NCBI RefSeq assembly: GCF_012396615.1
Contig: NZ_JAAXPV010000001.1
Coordinates: 186,001 to 250,000, forward strand
DNA length: 64,000 nucleotides
From: Rothia terrae
GTDB lineage: Bacteria; Actinomycetota; Actinomycetes; Actinomycetales; Micrococcaceae
Direction of reading: 5' to 3'
The position numbers and the translations under genes were made by a program. The notes beneath the pieces were generated by a model. The model worked only from the letters and a program-made list of their open reading frames with translations, was not told the DNA's origin and did not search any database. This document shows, piece by piece, positions 35,546 to 44,625 of this stretch. The stretch's first letter is position 1. Every line of letters begins with the position of its first letter.

Positions 35546-36199
35546 ATGGCTGAAGCAAAAACTCGTAAACCGCGCCGCACTTCTTCTAAGGAAGGTAGCG
35601 GCACCGTTCGTCTACCTAAGGCACTTCGCCGCAAGCAGTTGCTTGCTAGCGCTCTTCGTGTGTTCTCGTCGCAGGGCTACCATGTGACCACTATGGAACA
35701 TGTGGCAGAAGAAGCTCAGGTTTCAAAGCCCGTGCTGTACCAGCATTTCACCGGCAAACAGGATCTTTATCTGGCGGTTTTGGATGAGCAGATTTCAGAT
35801 TTTGTTTCTGCTGTGACATCTCCGCTGTATGAAACCGAAGTGAACCGTGACCGTGTTGAGGGCATGCTGGTGGCTTTCTTCGACTTCACTCGTTCAAATC
35901 CTCAGGGCTACCGTCTGATTTTTGAGTCAGATGTGCACGGTGATCTCATGGTTCAAGACCGCGTCGAAGAACTGTACCGCTCCATTGCGCAGCATATTGC
36001 AGATATTCTCGGACCGAATGCCGGTCTTGCGCAGGAACAGGCGATTCTGCTCTCCCGCACTCTCTCGGGCATGGCGCTGAGTGCTACCCAGCACGCGTTG
36101 CAAAGCGGCATGAGCCCCGCCGAACTTGATCAGGTTGGCAAACTCGTGTTCAAGCTTGCCTGGGGTGGCGTCTCAATTATTGACGAAGACTGGATGTAA
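35546..36199 (+). CDS. TetR/AcrR family transcriptional regulator
   Basis: A 217-aa repressor-type regulator. The N-terminal DNA-binding domain reads QLLASALRVFSSQGYHVTTM then VAEEAQVSKPVLYQHFTGKQDLYLAVL. A basic, Ser/Arg-rich extension of about 25 residues precedes it. The C-terminal ligand domain is generic, so the effector is unknown. In mycobacteria a TetR gene (Rv3208) also precedes the DUF3107 gene and rhlE, which matches this order. ATG 35546 has CAGGAT upstream. Confidence 0.92.
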   Translation: MAEAKTRKPRRTSSKEGSGTVRLPKALRRKQLLASALRVFSSQGYHVTTMEHVAEEAQVSKPVLYQHFTGKQDLYLAVLDEQISDFVSAVTSPLYETEVNRDRVEGMLVAFFDFTRSNPQGYRLIFESDVHGDLMVQDRVEELYRSIAQHIADILGPNAGLAQEQAILLSRTLSGMALSATQHALQSGMSPAELDQVGKLVFKLAWGGVSIIDEDWM

Positions 36200-36316
36200 A
36201 AGTTTTTCTGTTCTCTGTTAGAGATGCGGCGATACACCGCCGAACCGATAACTGTAGACTGATTCACAGTGTACGTTGTCTCTCGACATCCAATACATCA
36301 GAAAGGTACACTTCCG

Positions 36317-36544
36317 ATGGATATCAAAATTGGCGTTCAGCACGTTCAGCGTGAAATTGTTATTGAAAGCCAAGAGTCTTCAGAGACCATCAAGGCTCAG
36401 GTAGCTCAGACACTTTCAGAAGGCGGCGTCCTTGAACTGACCGACAGCAAGGGTTCAGTGACTCTGGTTCCTGCGGCTCAGATTGGTTACGTTGAGCTCG
36501 GCGCTGAGAACAAGCGTCGTATTGGCTTCGGCTTCGCTGAATAG
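36317..36544 (+). CDS. DUF3107 family small protein
   Basis: A 75-aa actinobacterial protein of unknown function. It matches DUF3107 in length and pattern: MDIKIGVQHVQREIVIES at the start and a final beta-strand ending KRRIGFGFA. I use ATG 36317, preceded by AAAGGTA, rather than the longer open frame from 36269. In mycobacteria the homologue (Rv3208A, TB9.4) is likewise next to a TetR gene. No catalytic residues are evident. Confidence 0.9.
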   Translation: MDIKIGVQHVQREIVIESQESSETIKAQVAQTLSEGGVLELTDSKGSVTLVPAAQIGYVELGAENKRRIGFGFAE

Positions 36545-36564
36545 AATTTCACATATTCGGTTTT

Positions 36565-36612
36565 AAACCGGTGGTGAGCGTCAATAGTTTTACGCTCACC
36601 ACCGGTTTTTGT
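36565..36612 (+). terminator. Intrinsic terminator after the DUF3107 gene
   Basis: AAACCGGTGGTGAGCGT (36565-36581) pairs perfectly with 36592-36608 and is followed by a T run. It separates the DUF3107 gene from rhlE. Confidence 0.88.
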
Positions 36613-36840
36613 CTACTTTTCAGCGTGATTTTTACCGGGGTTTTGGCTCTTTGTTCGGTGAAACGTATAGACTAGTGAAGTCTCTTGATGTGGTTGCCCG
36701 GTCGTTTCTAAGATTATTTACACCAAAGACATTTTGATGTGTTCGCTCATAACGAGCCCATCACGCATTTTCCGCGATCGGCTTCCTCGTATGTATTGTG
36801 CGCTGTAGAGCGCTATTTATCATTTCTAAGGAATTTCGAC

Positions 36841-38436
36841 GTGTCGGAAGAAAATAAGACTTTTGTTGATTACGGGGTGCGCGAAGATATCGCCGCTGCC
36901 CTCGCTGAAAAGGGCATTACTACCCCTTTTCCTATTCAGGCGCTGACTTTGCCTGTTGCACTGGATGGTCATGACATTATTGGTCAGGCTAAGACCGGTA
37001 CCGGTAAGACTCTGGGTTTCGGTCTTCCCGCTATCCAGCGTGTTGTAGGACGCGATGATGAAAGCTGGGCAAAGCTAAAGTCTCCGGGTGCTCCTCAGGC
37101 TTTGATTGTGGTGCCTACCCGTGAGCTGTGTGTTCAGGTGGGTGCTGATCTGAAGGCAGCTGCTAAGCAGCGTAACGCTCGTATTGAGACTCTCTACGGC
37201 GGTACTCCCTACGATCCGCAGGTCAAAGCTCTTGAAAAGGGCGTTGAAATTATTGTGGGCACGCCCGGCCGGTTGATTGATTTGCACCGTCAGCACCATT
37301 TGAACCTGTCTCAGGTGAAGATTGTGGTTCTTGATGAAGCCGACGAAATGCTTGACTTGGGCTTTTTGCCCGATGTTGAAAAGCTGTTGGCGGCTTTGCC
37401 TGAGGTACGCCAAACGATGCTGTTCTCGGCAACTATGCCCAGCCCGGTACTCACCATGTCGCGCCGTTATATGAATAAGCCCATGCACATTCGTGCAGAA
37501 GCACCCGGCGACGATTCAAAGACCAAGGCTTCTATCCGTCAGGTCATCTACCGCGCGCATCCTTTGGATAAAGATGAAATGGTGGGGCGTATTTTGCGTG
37601 CAGAAGGACGCGGGCGCACCATCATCTTCACCAAAACTAAGCGCAGTGCGGCAAAGCTGTCTGAAGAGCTCATTAATCGCGGTTTCGCGGCTGCTGCTTT
37701 GCACGGCGATTTGAATCAGAGTGCGCGTGAAAAGGCGCTGAAGGCTTTCCGCGATTCTAAGATTGATATTTTGGTAGCTACGGATGTGGCTGCCCGCGGT
37801 ATCGACGTTGACGACGTCACCCACGTCATCAACTACCAGATGCCTGAGGACGAAAAAACCTACACGCACCGCATCGGCCGTACCGGTCGCGCTGCGAACA
37901 AGGGTACCGCAGTAACCTTCGTTGATTGGGAAGACGTACCGCGCTGGAAGTTCATCAACCAGGAACTTGAGCTCAATGTTCCTGAGCCGGTTGAGACCTA
38001 TTCTTCATCTCCTCATCTGTTCACTGACCTGGATATTCCCAAGGGCACCAAGGGTAAGTTGCCTCAGGAAGAGCAGACGCTCGAAGGCATTGGATCACAG
38101 CGTAAAGACATCGAAGGACGCGGCGGACGCGATTCCAACCGTGATTCACGCTCGGGTGGTCGTACAGGCGGTCGCGGTTCACGCGATAAGAGCTCACGTT
38201 CAAGCGAGCGTCCCTCTCGCAACCGTCGTCGCACCCGTTCAGGCGAAAACGGTGACAACACCCAGACATCTGAGCACCGCGAGAGTGCTGAGCACAAGTC
38301 TTCATCATCAGCTTCTTCGCGTCGTCGCACTCGCGGTGGGGAGGGCAAGCCTGAACGTACCAAGTCTGTAGAGAAAACTGAAAACGGTGCCCGCCGACGC
38401 CGTCGCCGCCGTAAGCCTGCCACCGAGACCGAATAG
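36841..38436 (+). CDS. rhlE: DEAD-box RNA helicase (RhlE-like)
   Basis: A 531-aa ATP-dependent RNA helicase. Q-motif region TPFPIQALTLP, Walker A AKTGTGKT, VLDEADEMLDLGF, LFSATMP, and HRIGRTGRAANKG are all present. From about residue 415 the tail is Arg/Ser/Gly-rich and ends in a run of Arg and Lys, a likely RNA-binding extension. The start is GTG 36841 with AAGGAAT upstream; the longer open frame from 36739 has no ribosome site. A leader of up to 228 bp lies between it and the previous terminator. The DNA methyltransferase frame begins seven bases after its stop. Confidence 0.93.
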   Translation: MSEENKTFVDYGVREDIAAALAEKGITTPFPIQALTLPVALDGHDIIGQAKTGTGKTLGFGLPAIQRVVGRDDESWAKLKSPGAPQALIVVPTRELCVQVGADLKAAAKQRNARIETLYGGTPYDPQVKALEKGVEIIVGTPGRLIDLHRQHHLNLSQVKIVVLDEADEMLDLGFLPDVEKLLAALPEVRQTMLFSATMPSPVLTMSRRYMNKPMHIRAEAPGDDSKTKASIRQVIYRAHPLDKDEMVGRILRAEGRGRTIIFTKTKRSAAKLSEELINRGFAAAALHGDLNQSAREKALKAFRDSKIDILVATDVAARGIDVDDVTHVINYQMPEDEKTYTHRIGRTGRAANKGTAVTFVDWEDVPRWKFINQELELNVPEPVETYSSSPHLFTDLDIPKGTKGKLPQEEQTLEGIGSQRKDIEGRGGRDSNRDSRSGGRTGGRGSRDKSSRSSERPSRNRRRTRSGENGDNTQTSEHRESAEHKSSSSASSRRRTRGGEGKPERTKSVEKTENGARRRRRRRKPATETE

Positions 38437-38442
38437 GATTCG

Positions 38443-39498
38443 TTGTTGACTCGTTTCGATGTTGATGGCCACTGCATGGTGGTTCAAGCTGACAACTTGG
38501 CGTACCTCGCCGAGCTTCCAGACGCGTCCTTCACCATGATTTATATTGACCCGCCGTTTAATACCGGTAAGGTTCAGACCCGTCGCACCCTCACCACTAA
38601 ACCTGTAGAAGAGGGTGAGGGCGACCGGGTTGGTTTCGCGGGAAAATCGTATTCTTCGGTGCTCGCTCAGCTGTCGAGTTATTCAGATACTTTTGAGGAT
38701 TACTGGGCTTTTTTGGAGCCGCGTATTCGTGAGGCTCATCGTCTGTTGGCAGAAGATGGAACCCTGTATCTTCACCTTGATTGGCGAGAAGTGCACTACG
38801 CAAAGGTCATGTGCGACATGATTTTTGGACGCGAGTGCTTTTTGAACGAGATCGTGTGGGCCTATGACTTTGGTGCTAAGTCGACTAAACGTTGGCCGAC
38901 CAAGCACGACAATATCTTGGTCTACGTGAAGAATCCCGATCAGTATTATTTCAATACCGATGAGGTAGACCGTGAGCCGTACATGGCTCCGGGCCTGGTC
39001 ACGGCTGAAAAAGCTGCTCGTGGAAAGCTACCTACTGACGTGTGGTGGCATACGATTGTCTCCCCCACCGGTAAAGAAAAGACGGGTTATCCGACTCAGA
39101 AGCCGCTGGGCCTGTTGCGCCGTATGATTGCAGCTTCTACTCGTGAGGGCGATTGGGTACTAGATTTCTTTGCCGGTTCTGGCACCACTGGTGCAGCGGC
39201 AGCAGAGCTGGGACGACGTTTTGTGTGTATCGATCAGAACCCGCCCGCTATCAAGGTCATGAAAAAACGGTTGAATACCGTGGGAGTGCGTAAAGCGAAG
39301 CTCCTCACCGAGATGGGTGAGAACGTCAGTGCGGTCTATGACAAGCACAAGTCTGCTCGCGCTATTGAAAAACGCATCGAAGCCGAGACTGCTGTTCTTG
39401 AAGCCCGACGCAAAGAACGGGCTGAACGCAAGCGAGCCAAACAGCAACGGTTAGCTGAACAAGCTCTGGAAAAACTACCTTTGTCTCAGAAAAGTTAG
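38443..39498 (+). CDS. Site-specific DNA methyltransferase (beta class, N6-adenine/N4-cytosine)
   Basis: A 351-aa SAM-dependent DNA methylase. Catalytic motif IV is IDPPFNTG at residues 35-42, and the SAM motif DFFAGSGTTGAAAAELG comes about 200 residues later, preceded by GYPTQKPLGLL; this order defines the beta class. DPPF usually means N6-adenine. The region between holds target recognition, and the last 60 residues are a charged coiled coil (EKRIEAETAVLEARRKERA). It starts with TTG at 38443 or 38446, just after rhlE, and no restriction gene is near, so it looks like an orphan methylase. Confidence 0.87.
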   Translation: MLTRFDVDGHCMVVQADNLAYLAELPDASFTMIYIDPPFNTGKVQTRRTLTTKPVEEGEGDRVGFAGKSYSSVLAQLSSYSDTFEDYWAFLEPRIREAHRLLAEDGTLYLHLDWREVHYAKVMCDMIFGRECFLNEIVWAYDFGAKSTKRWPTKHDNILVYVKNPDQYYFNTDEVDREPYMAPGLVTAEKAARGKLPTDVWWHTIVSPTGKEKTGYPTQKPLGLLRRMIAASTREGDWVLDFFAGSGTTGAAAAELGRRFVCIDQNPPAIKVMKKRLNTVGVRKAKLLTEMGENVSAVYDKHKSARAIEKRIEAETAVLEARRKERAERKRAKQQRLAEQALEKLPLSQKS

Positions 39499-39521
39499 TA
39501 ACCGTAGTACGGTAAAATGGT

Positions 39522-39566
39522 TAATGGTCTGGCGAAATTTATAGGATTCCGCCAGACCATTGTTAT
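39522..39566. terminator. Bidirectional terminator between convergent genes
   Basis: AATGGTCTGGCG (39523-39534) pairs with 39550-39561. It lies between the methyltransferase gene and the PHP phosphoesterase gene. Confidence 0.8.
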
Positions 39567-39573
39567 TAACGAT

Positions 39574-40422
39574 CTAAGAATTTACCTCGCGTCTATTACG
39601 TGTCGACAGCTCGCGTATTCTCTGAATTGCCTGCGCATTCGTCGTGTTCTCACCCAAGACATTGGGTTTACCGGTTCCGTGGTAATCAGAAGAACCAGTC
39701 ACCAACAAATCATGCTGACGCGCGATCTCCAGCAACACGTTTCGATCTTCCGGAGAATTATCGCGATGATAGATTTCCAGTCCGGCAAGACCCGCATCAA
39801 TCATTTCTTCAATGAGCTCTACAGATGCAACTTTTCCACGAGATCGGGCCCTGGGGTGGGCCATCACCGGAACTCCCCCGGCATCGCGCACTAAACGCAC
39901 CGCGTCCACCGGGTGCACTGCGTAATGAGGAACATAGTAGCCGCCGTGAGGAGTCAGTAAAGAAGCAAAGGCATCGGATCGAGTAGCAACAACACCTGCT
40001 TCGACCAGGGCATCGGCAATATGCGGACGCCCCACGGTCGCGCCTTCCCCCACCCATTGTTGAACAGATTCCCACGTGATGGGGTAATCACGGCTAATCA
40101 GCTCCACCATTTTCTGCGCACGGGTGATCCTAGAATCGCGGGCTTTAGCGATTTCAGCCACCAGCGCCTCATTGCGCGGGTCGTGACAGTACGACAACAG
40201 ATGCACACTTAGCCCGGCCGTTGCACACGAGACCTCCATCCCCGGCAAGAAATCCAGTTCAAGCTCACCAGCAAGCTCTTGGGCGCGAGCCCACCCCACC
40301 GTGGTGTCATGGTCGGTCAATGCAAAGCCTGTGAGCCCCGTAGCCGCAACCTCGCGGACAAGCTCATCCACGGTTTGTGTGCCATCCGATAGCACAGAAT
40401 GCAGGTGAAGATCGTATGCCAT
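39574..40422 (-). CDS. PHP domain phosphoesterase (TrpH/RNase AM-like)
   Basis: A 282-aa metal-dependent phosphoesterase of the PHP fold. Metal ligands appear in order: DLHLHSVLSDGTQ, FALTDHDT, FLPGMEVSC, VMAHPRARS and SSDYHGTGKPN. Relatives hydrolyse 3',5'-nucleoside bisphosphates and trim RNA 5' ends, so a role in nucleotide salvage or RNA decay is likely; the substrate is not proven by sequence. The gene ends at the terminator shared with the methyltransferase and is divergent from the aminopeptidase gene. Confidence 0.9.
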   Translation of the reverse strand: MAYDLHLHSVLSDGTQTVDELVREVAATGLTGFALTDHDTTVGWARAQELAGELELDFLPGMEVSCATAGLSVHLLSYCHDPRNEALVAEIAKARDSRITRAQKMVELISRDYPITWESVQQWVGEGATVGRPHIADALVEAGVVATRSDAFASLLTPHGGYYVPHYAVHPVDAVRLVRDAGGVPVMAHPRARSRGKVASVELIEEMIDAGLAGLEIYHRDNSPEDRNVLLEIARQHDLLVTGSSDYHGTGKPNVLGENTTNAQAIQRIRELSTRNRREVNS

Positions 40423-40528
40423 AGCTCCACTTTAGCCAATCAGAGGAGTTTATGGTGGGCGCGCATCCGGTGAGGCACATAAAGCCAGTGAACGTTGGGC
40501 GTAGCTAGCACAGTCGCGCCCAAGGTCG

Positions 40529-40544
40529 TACAGTGGAGAGCATG
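40529..40544 (+). promoter_or_regulatory. Probable -10 box and start of the aminopeptidase gene
   Basis: TACAGT (40529-40534) ends seven bases before ATG 40542, suggesting a transcript that begins at or near the start codon. GGAG within those bases may instead act as a short ribosome site on a longer message. Confidence 0.45.
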
Positions 40545-42074
40545 ACTGAAGAAACTACCCCTCAAAATATTGAAGAACGCGTCAATAACCGTTCGCAACC
40601 TCCTACATCGCAGGCTTTCAAAGATTTCATGGCATCAAACTGGGCGCCTGCCGATTCAACCCTGCCCGAACGCGCAGAGGTTGCAGATTTTGCGGCGAAG
40701 CGTCGCGCTGCTCTTTCCCAGCGTTTTGCAGGTGAGCGTCTGGTGATTCCTGCCGGCCCGCTCAAGGTTCGTTCTAACGACACCGACTACCGTTTTCGCC
40801 CGCACTCAGCATTCGCGCACCTCACTGGTTTAGGTGTAGACCATGAGCCCGACGCCGTACTCGTGCTGGATCCCGTTGACGAGGGAACAGGCGATAACGG
40901 CTCGCATCACAAGGCAACCCTGTACTTTACACCGCTGGCAGGACGCGAAAGCGAAAAGTTTTATGCTGACCCCCGCTACGGCGAATTCTGGATTGGTCCG
41001 CGCCCCACGCTTGCCGGCATCGAAGCTGAATACGGCATCAAAACCGCTGATTTAGCTGAACTCGAAGTCGCTGTCACCAAGAACGCAGGCAACGAGGCTC
41101 TAGGCGGCCTTCGCATCCGCCTGGTCCGCAACGTGGATCTCAACGTCGATGCCCTTATTGATACTTCGCGTTACAACACCGGCGTAGATTTGGAACAGTC
41201 CGACAATCTCGACGGTGAGCTCACCGAAGCACTGAGCGAAATCCGTCTGGTTAAGGACGAGGTTGAGCTTGCAAACCTGCGCCGCTCCGTCGCATCCACC
41301 ATTGCTGGTTTTGAAAAGATTGTGGAGTCATTCCCCCGGGCAACCGCGCACCGCCGCGGCGAGCGCATCGTTGAAGGCGCATTTTTTGCGCAGGCACGTG
41401 CAGAGGGAAACGACTTGGGCTATGACACCATTGCGGCTTGCGGTAATAACGCAACGATTCTGCACTGGATTCATAACACCGGCACTGTCGATGAGGGCAA
41501 GTTGATTCTGGTGGATGCCGGTGTTGAGGATGATTCGCTTTACACCGCCGATATCACCCGAACTTTGCCTGTCAACGGTAAGTATTCAGAGGTTCAGGCG
41601 AAGGTTTATAACGCTGTTCTTGAGGCTGCGGATGCGGCCTTCAAGGTGGCAGTGCCGGGCAATAAGTTCCGCGATGTTCACCAGGCCGCTATGGAAGTTC
41701 TGGCGGCTCGCCTTGAAGAGTGGGATCTGTTGCCTGTCTCTGCTGAGGTTTCTTTGTCTGAGCAGGGCGGTCAGCATCGCCGCTGGATGCCTCACGGTAC
41801 CTCGCATCATCTCGGCTTGGATGTGCATGACTGTGCACAGGCTAAGCGAGAGCTCTACATCGATGGTGTGATTGAACCCGGCATGGTTTTCACCATTGAG
41901 CCCGGTTTGTACTTCAAGGAAGAAGATCTCGGCATTCCTGAAGAATATCGCGGCATCGGCGTGCGTATTGAGGACGATGTTCTGATTACTGAAGACGGCA
42001 ATGAGAACCTCTCGGCTGCGCTACCTCGCACCGTTGAGGATGTTGAGGCGTGGATGGCTGACATCCTCAAATAA
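40542..42074 (+). CDS. pepP: Xaa-Pro aminopeptidase (PepP, M24B)
   Basis: A 510-aa two-metal peptidase releasing N-terminal residues ahead of proline. The five metal ligands are readable: LVDAGVEDDSLYTADITRT (two Asp), PHGTSHHLGLDVHD (His), FTIEPGLYF (Glu) and GVRIEDDVLIT (Glu). The N-terminal domain (residues 1-200) is the usual creatinase-like lobe. The frame is open to a GTG at 40533, but ATG 40542 fits the -10 spacing. It is divergent from the PHP gene. Confidence 0.93.
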   Translation: MTEETTPQNIEERVNNRSQPPTSQAFKDFMASNWAPADSTLPERAEVADFAAKRRAALSQRFAGERLVIPAGPLKVRSNDTDYRFRPHSAFAHLTGLGVDHEPDAVLVLDPVDEGTGDNGSHHKATLYFTPLAGRESEKFYADPRYGEFWIGPRPTLAGIEAEYGIKTADLAELEVAVTKNAGNEALGGLRIRLVRNVDLNVDALIDTSRYNTGVDLEQSDNLDGELTEALSEIRLVKDEVELANLRRSVASTIAGFEKIVESFPRATAHRRGERIVEGAFFAQARAEGNDLGYDTIAACGNNATILHWIHNTGTVDEGKLILVDAGVEDDSLYTADITRTLPVNGKYSEVQAKVYNAVLEAADAAFKVAVPGNKFRDVHQAAMEVLAARLEEWDLLPVSAEVSLSEQGGQHRRWMPHGTSHHLGLDVHDCAQAKRELYIDGVIEPGMVFTIEPGLYFKEEDLGIPEEYRGIGVRIEDDVLITEDGNENLSAALPRTVEDVEAWMADILK

Positions 42075-42097
42075 CCTGCGGTAGGTTCGCCTTATAT

Positions 42098-42141
42098 AAA
42101 GGTGGCGTCCTTTCCTTGAACTGGAAAGGACGCCACCTTTA
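42098..42141. terminator. Bidirectional terminator between convergent genes
   Basis: AAAGGTGGCGTCCTTTCC (42098-42115) pairs perfectly with 42123-42140. It ends pepP on the plus strand and the general-stress protein gene on the minus strand. Confidence 0.87.
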
Positions 42142-42158
42142 TCTATGAGTGGAAAGTC

Positions 42159-43151
42159 TTAGTTTTGATTTTCCTCGGGCTTGCGAATAGTTGCCTCGTA
42201 TTCTGCGGGGTCTTCTATACGCTTACCGTACTTTTGCAAAGGCTTTTCATTGCGTACAGCTTCAACAGCGGGGTTTGTTTCGGGTGAAGTCGGTGCCTGA
42301 CGAATCATTGCCTCGTATTCTGCGGGGTTATTCACGCGTAAACCGAACTTAGAGGCGCTGCCTTCTTGCGCTGTGGGAGGGGCGAATTCGGCGCTCTGGC
42401 GAGTTTCTTCGCGAGGCTGGGACTGCTCAGGAGCCACATACGAGCCGTGCTGTTCTGCCGCGTGCTGGTCATTTTGCGGGCTGGCATTCCAGGGTTCAGG
42501 CTGGTGATGCGGTGAAGGCTGTGCTGGCGAGTTGGTAGGACGCTGCCACTGAGGATATCCCGGACCATTGGGCTGCTGGTGCGACTGGCTTGGCTGACCC
42601 GCAGGGTGATGGGGTGCACCGTAGTTTTGACCGCCGCTGTGTTGCGAGTTGAACTGCTGAGGTGCACCGAATCCGGGCACCCCCAGTACTTGACGTGCCT
42701 GGTGCGCAATGGGACCAACCGCCATGAGGTCATAGGAGTCAGCAATCATCTGCGGGCGGGTAACAATGGATCCGCGGCTCTTGTTGCGGGAGACCGATAA
42801 AACGCCTGACAGCATCCAAAATGCTATACCCAGCGGAATAGCGGTCAGAGCATTTGCCAAGAATGAAGTATTGGTAACAAGTGCCATAATCACCGAAATG
42901 AAACCACCGAAAACAGCACCTGAGACAGCCCCTGAGATTGCGGCTTTAGGGTAGGTCATTTTGCCAGCAATCAACTCAACCTGGCGAATATTGTTTCCCA
43001 CAATAAAGAGACCTTGCACCGGCACGCCAGCTTCAGACAGGCGAGCTACAGCCTGATTGATCTCATCACGGTTCTTGAAAGTACCGATTTTCTGGCCGTC
43101 CGGAATGCTATTTCCATTCAGTGCTACGTTTTCGATGTGAACTTGTTCCAT
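42159..43151 (-). CDS. General stress protein (YflT-type domain) with Pro/Gln-rich tail
   Basis: A 330-aa protein. Residues 15-70 match the YflT/17M general-stress domain (IGTFKNRDEINQAVARL, VPVQGLFIVGNNIRQVEL), followed by two hydrophobic segments (ISGAVSGAVFGGFISVIMAL and FLANALTAIPLGIAFWML) that probably cross the membrane. Residues 155-260 are Gln/Pro/His-rich and disordered. The end carries two copies of a K-(F/Y)-G-x-R-x5-PAEYEA-x-IR motif. It lies divergently beside the MgtE_N/CBS gene, as in other actinobacteria. Function unknown. Confidence 0.8.
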   Translation of the reverse strand: MEQVHIENVALNGNSIPDGQKIGTFKNRDEINQAVARLSEAGVPVQGLFIVGNNIRQVELIAGKMTYPKAAISGAVSGAVFGGFISVIMALVTNTSFLANALTAIPLGIAFWMLSGVLSVSRNKSRGSIVTRPQMIADSYDLMAVGPIAHQARQVLGVPGFGAPQQFNSQHSGGQNYGAPHHPAGQPSQSHQQPNGPGYPQWQRPTNSPAQPSPHHQPEPWNASPQNDQHAAEQHGSYVAPEQSQPREETRQSAEFAPPTAQEGSASKFGLRVNNPAEYEAMIRQAPTSPETNPAVEAVRNEKPLQKYGKRIEDPAEYEATIRKPEENQN

Positions 43152-43292
43152 GCCCTCTATTTTTCAGGACTTTTGCTCTTTGTCACAGGAGAAACCTCAC
43201 GTTATCGCCACCGGTGAAAACAGCGGAGGTTTAACCGGGTGTATTGCCCCACAAACTCTGTAACTCAACTGTATTTTGTGACTGCTTGCCCC

Positions 43293-43308
43293 TAGTCTTA
43301 TAGATGTG
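43293..43308 (+). promoter_or_regulatory. Probable leaderless promoter of the MgtE_N/CBS gene
   Basis: TAGTCT (43293-43298) ends seven bases before the GTG at 43306. An alternative pair, TTGTGA (43276-43281) and TATAGA (43299-43304) with 17-nt spacing, would start transcription inside the gene and is less likely. Confidence 0.45.
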
Positions 43309-44625
43309 AGTAGTGCACCAAATAAGATTTTTATTGCCCGCCTTCTAGGCCTCGACGTTTTTGACCCGATGGGCGACCGCCTGGGTCGATTACGCGATGT
43401 TGTCGTGCTCAAACGTAATTTTGGTTCGGCAGCGTCCGTCTCTAGTTCTTTGCCTTCTATTGGCAAAGAACCCGTTGTGGTCGGCATCGTTATTGAGGTG
43501 CTGGGCAAAAAACGTATTTTTGTGCCAATGACACGCATTACTTCAATTGATTCCACCCAGGTGATTTCGACAGGTCTGGTGAACCTGCGCCGATTTGAAC
43601 AGCGCGGTTCTGAGGCGCTGGTTGTGGCTGAACTTTTTGATCGTCGCGTCAAAATGACGGACGGTTCTGAAGAGGCAATTATCGAGGACGTAGCGATGGA
43701 ACAGCGTCGCAACGGTGACTGGATTATTTCTGAGCTCTTTGTTTCTCGAGGCAACGGCCACACCGGTCTGATGCGTCGCCGTAAAGAGTCCATGATTATT
43801 GACTGGCACGAGGCAATTGTCTCTACCGACCATGAGCCGCAGGCGGCAACATCCTTCGTGGCTAATCACGAAGATACCCAGGCAGCAGACCTTGCGGACG
43901 CTCTGCACGAGATGAATGACAAGCGCATGATTGAAATTGCGCAAGAACTTCAAGACGAGCGTCTGGCAGACGTTATGCAGGAGCTGCCTGAAGACGATCA
44001 GGTTGAGATTCTGTCGAACCTTGACGTTGAACGCGCGGCTCAGGTGCTTGAAGAGATGGAACCCGACGATGCTGCCGACCTTCTGAACGAGCTGACGGAC
44101 AACCAGCGCGAAGAGTTGCTCAAGCTCATGGAGCCCGAAGAGGCAGACGACGTCCGACGCCTTCTGGAATATGAGGAAGGTACTGCTGGTTCACTGATGA
44201 ACCCAGTCCCCATCATCCTGCCACCCGAGGCTACCGTAGCTGAGGCGCTGGCGCATATTCGTCAAGAAGAAATCTCGCCGGCGATGGCTGCGGCGGTTCT
44301 GGTAGCGCGTCCTCCGCTAGAGACACCCACCGGTAAATATTTGGGCATGGTTCACATGCAGCAACTGTTGCGCGTTCCGCCGTCCGTTCAGGTAGGCACG
44401 CTCTTGGATAGCTCCATTGAGCCGGTCTCAGATATGTCGTCGATGGAAGAAATCTCCCGTATTTTGGCGACCTACGACCTCACTCTGCTCCCCGTTGTGA
44501 ACGACGCTAACCGCCTGGTCGGCGCTATTACTATTGACGACGTTCTCGATGCGATTCTGCCAGAGGACTGGCGTACATACGATGACGGAACCCCCATTCG
44601 AAAGGTAGGACGCCGCTATGAGTGA
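43306..44625 (+). CDS. MgtE N-terminal/CBS domain protein (soluble)
   Basis: A 439-aa cytoplasmic protein. It has an N-terminal PRC-barrel-like part (IFIARLLGLDVFDPMGDRLG), a central MgtE_N superhelix of acidic repeats (LADVMQELPEDDQVEILSNL, MEPDDAADLLNEL), and a CBS pair from about 300 to 425. The membrane channel domain of the magnesium transporter MgtE is absent, so it is not itself a transporter; it may sense magnesium or nucleotides for another protein. GTG 43306 is supported by homologues. It overlaps the DUF1003 gene by eight bases. Confidence 0.88.
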   Translation: MSSAPNKIFIARLLGLDVFDPMGDRLGRLRDVVVLKRNFGSAASVSSSLPSIGKEPVVVGIVIEVLGKKRIFVPMTRITSIDSTQVISTGLVNLRRFEQRGSEALVVAELFDRRVKMTDGSEEAIIEDVAMEQRRNGDWIISELFVSRGNGHTGLMRRRKESMIIDWHEAIVSTDHEPQAATSFVANHEDTQAADLADALHEMNDKRMIEIAQELQDERLADVMQELPEDDQVEILSNLDVERAAQVLEEMEPDDAADLLNELTDNQREELLKLMEPEEADDVRRLLEYEEGTAGSLMNPVPIILPPEATVAEALAHIRQEEISPAMAAAVLVARPPLETPTGKYLGMVHMQQLLRVPPSVQVGTLLDSSIEPVSDMSSMEEISRILATYDLTLLPVVNDANRLVGAITIDDVLDAILPEDWRTYDDGTPIRKVGRRYE

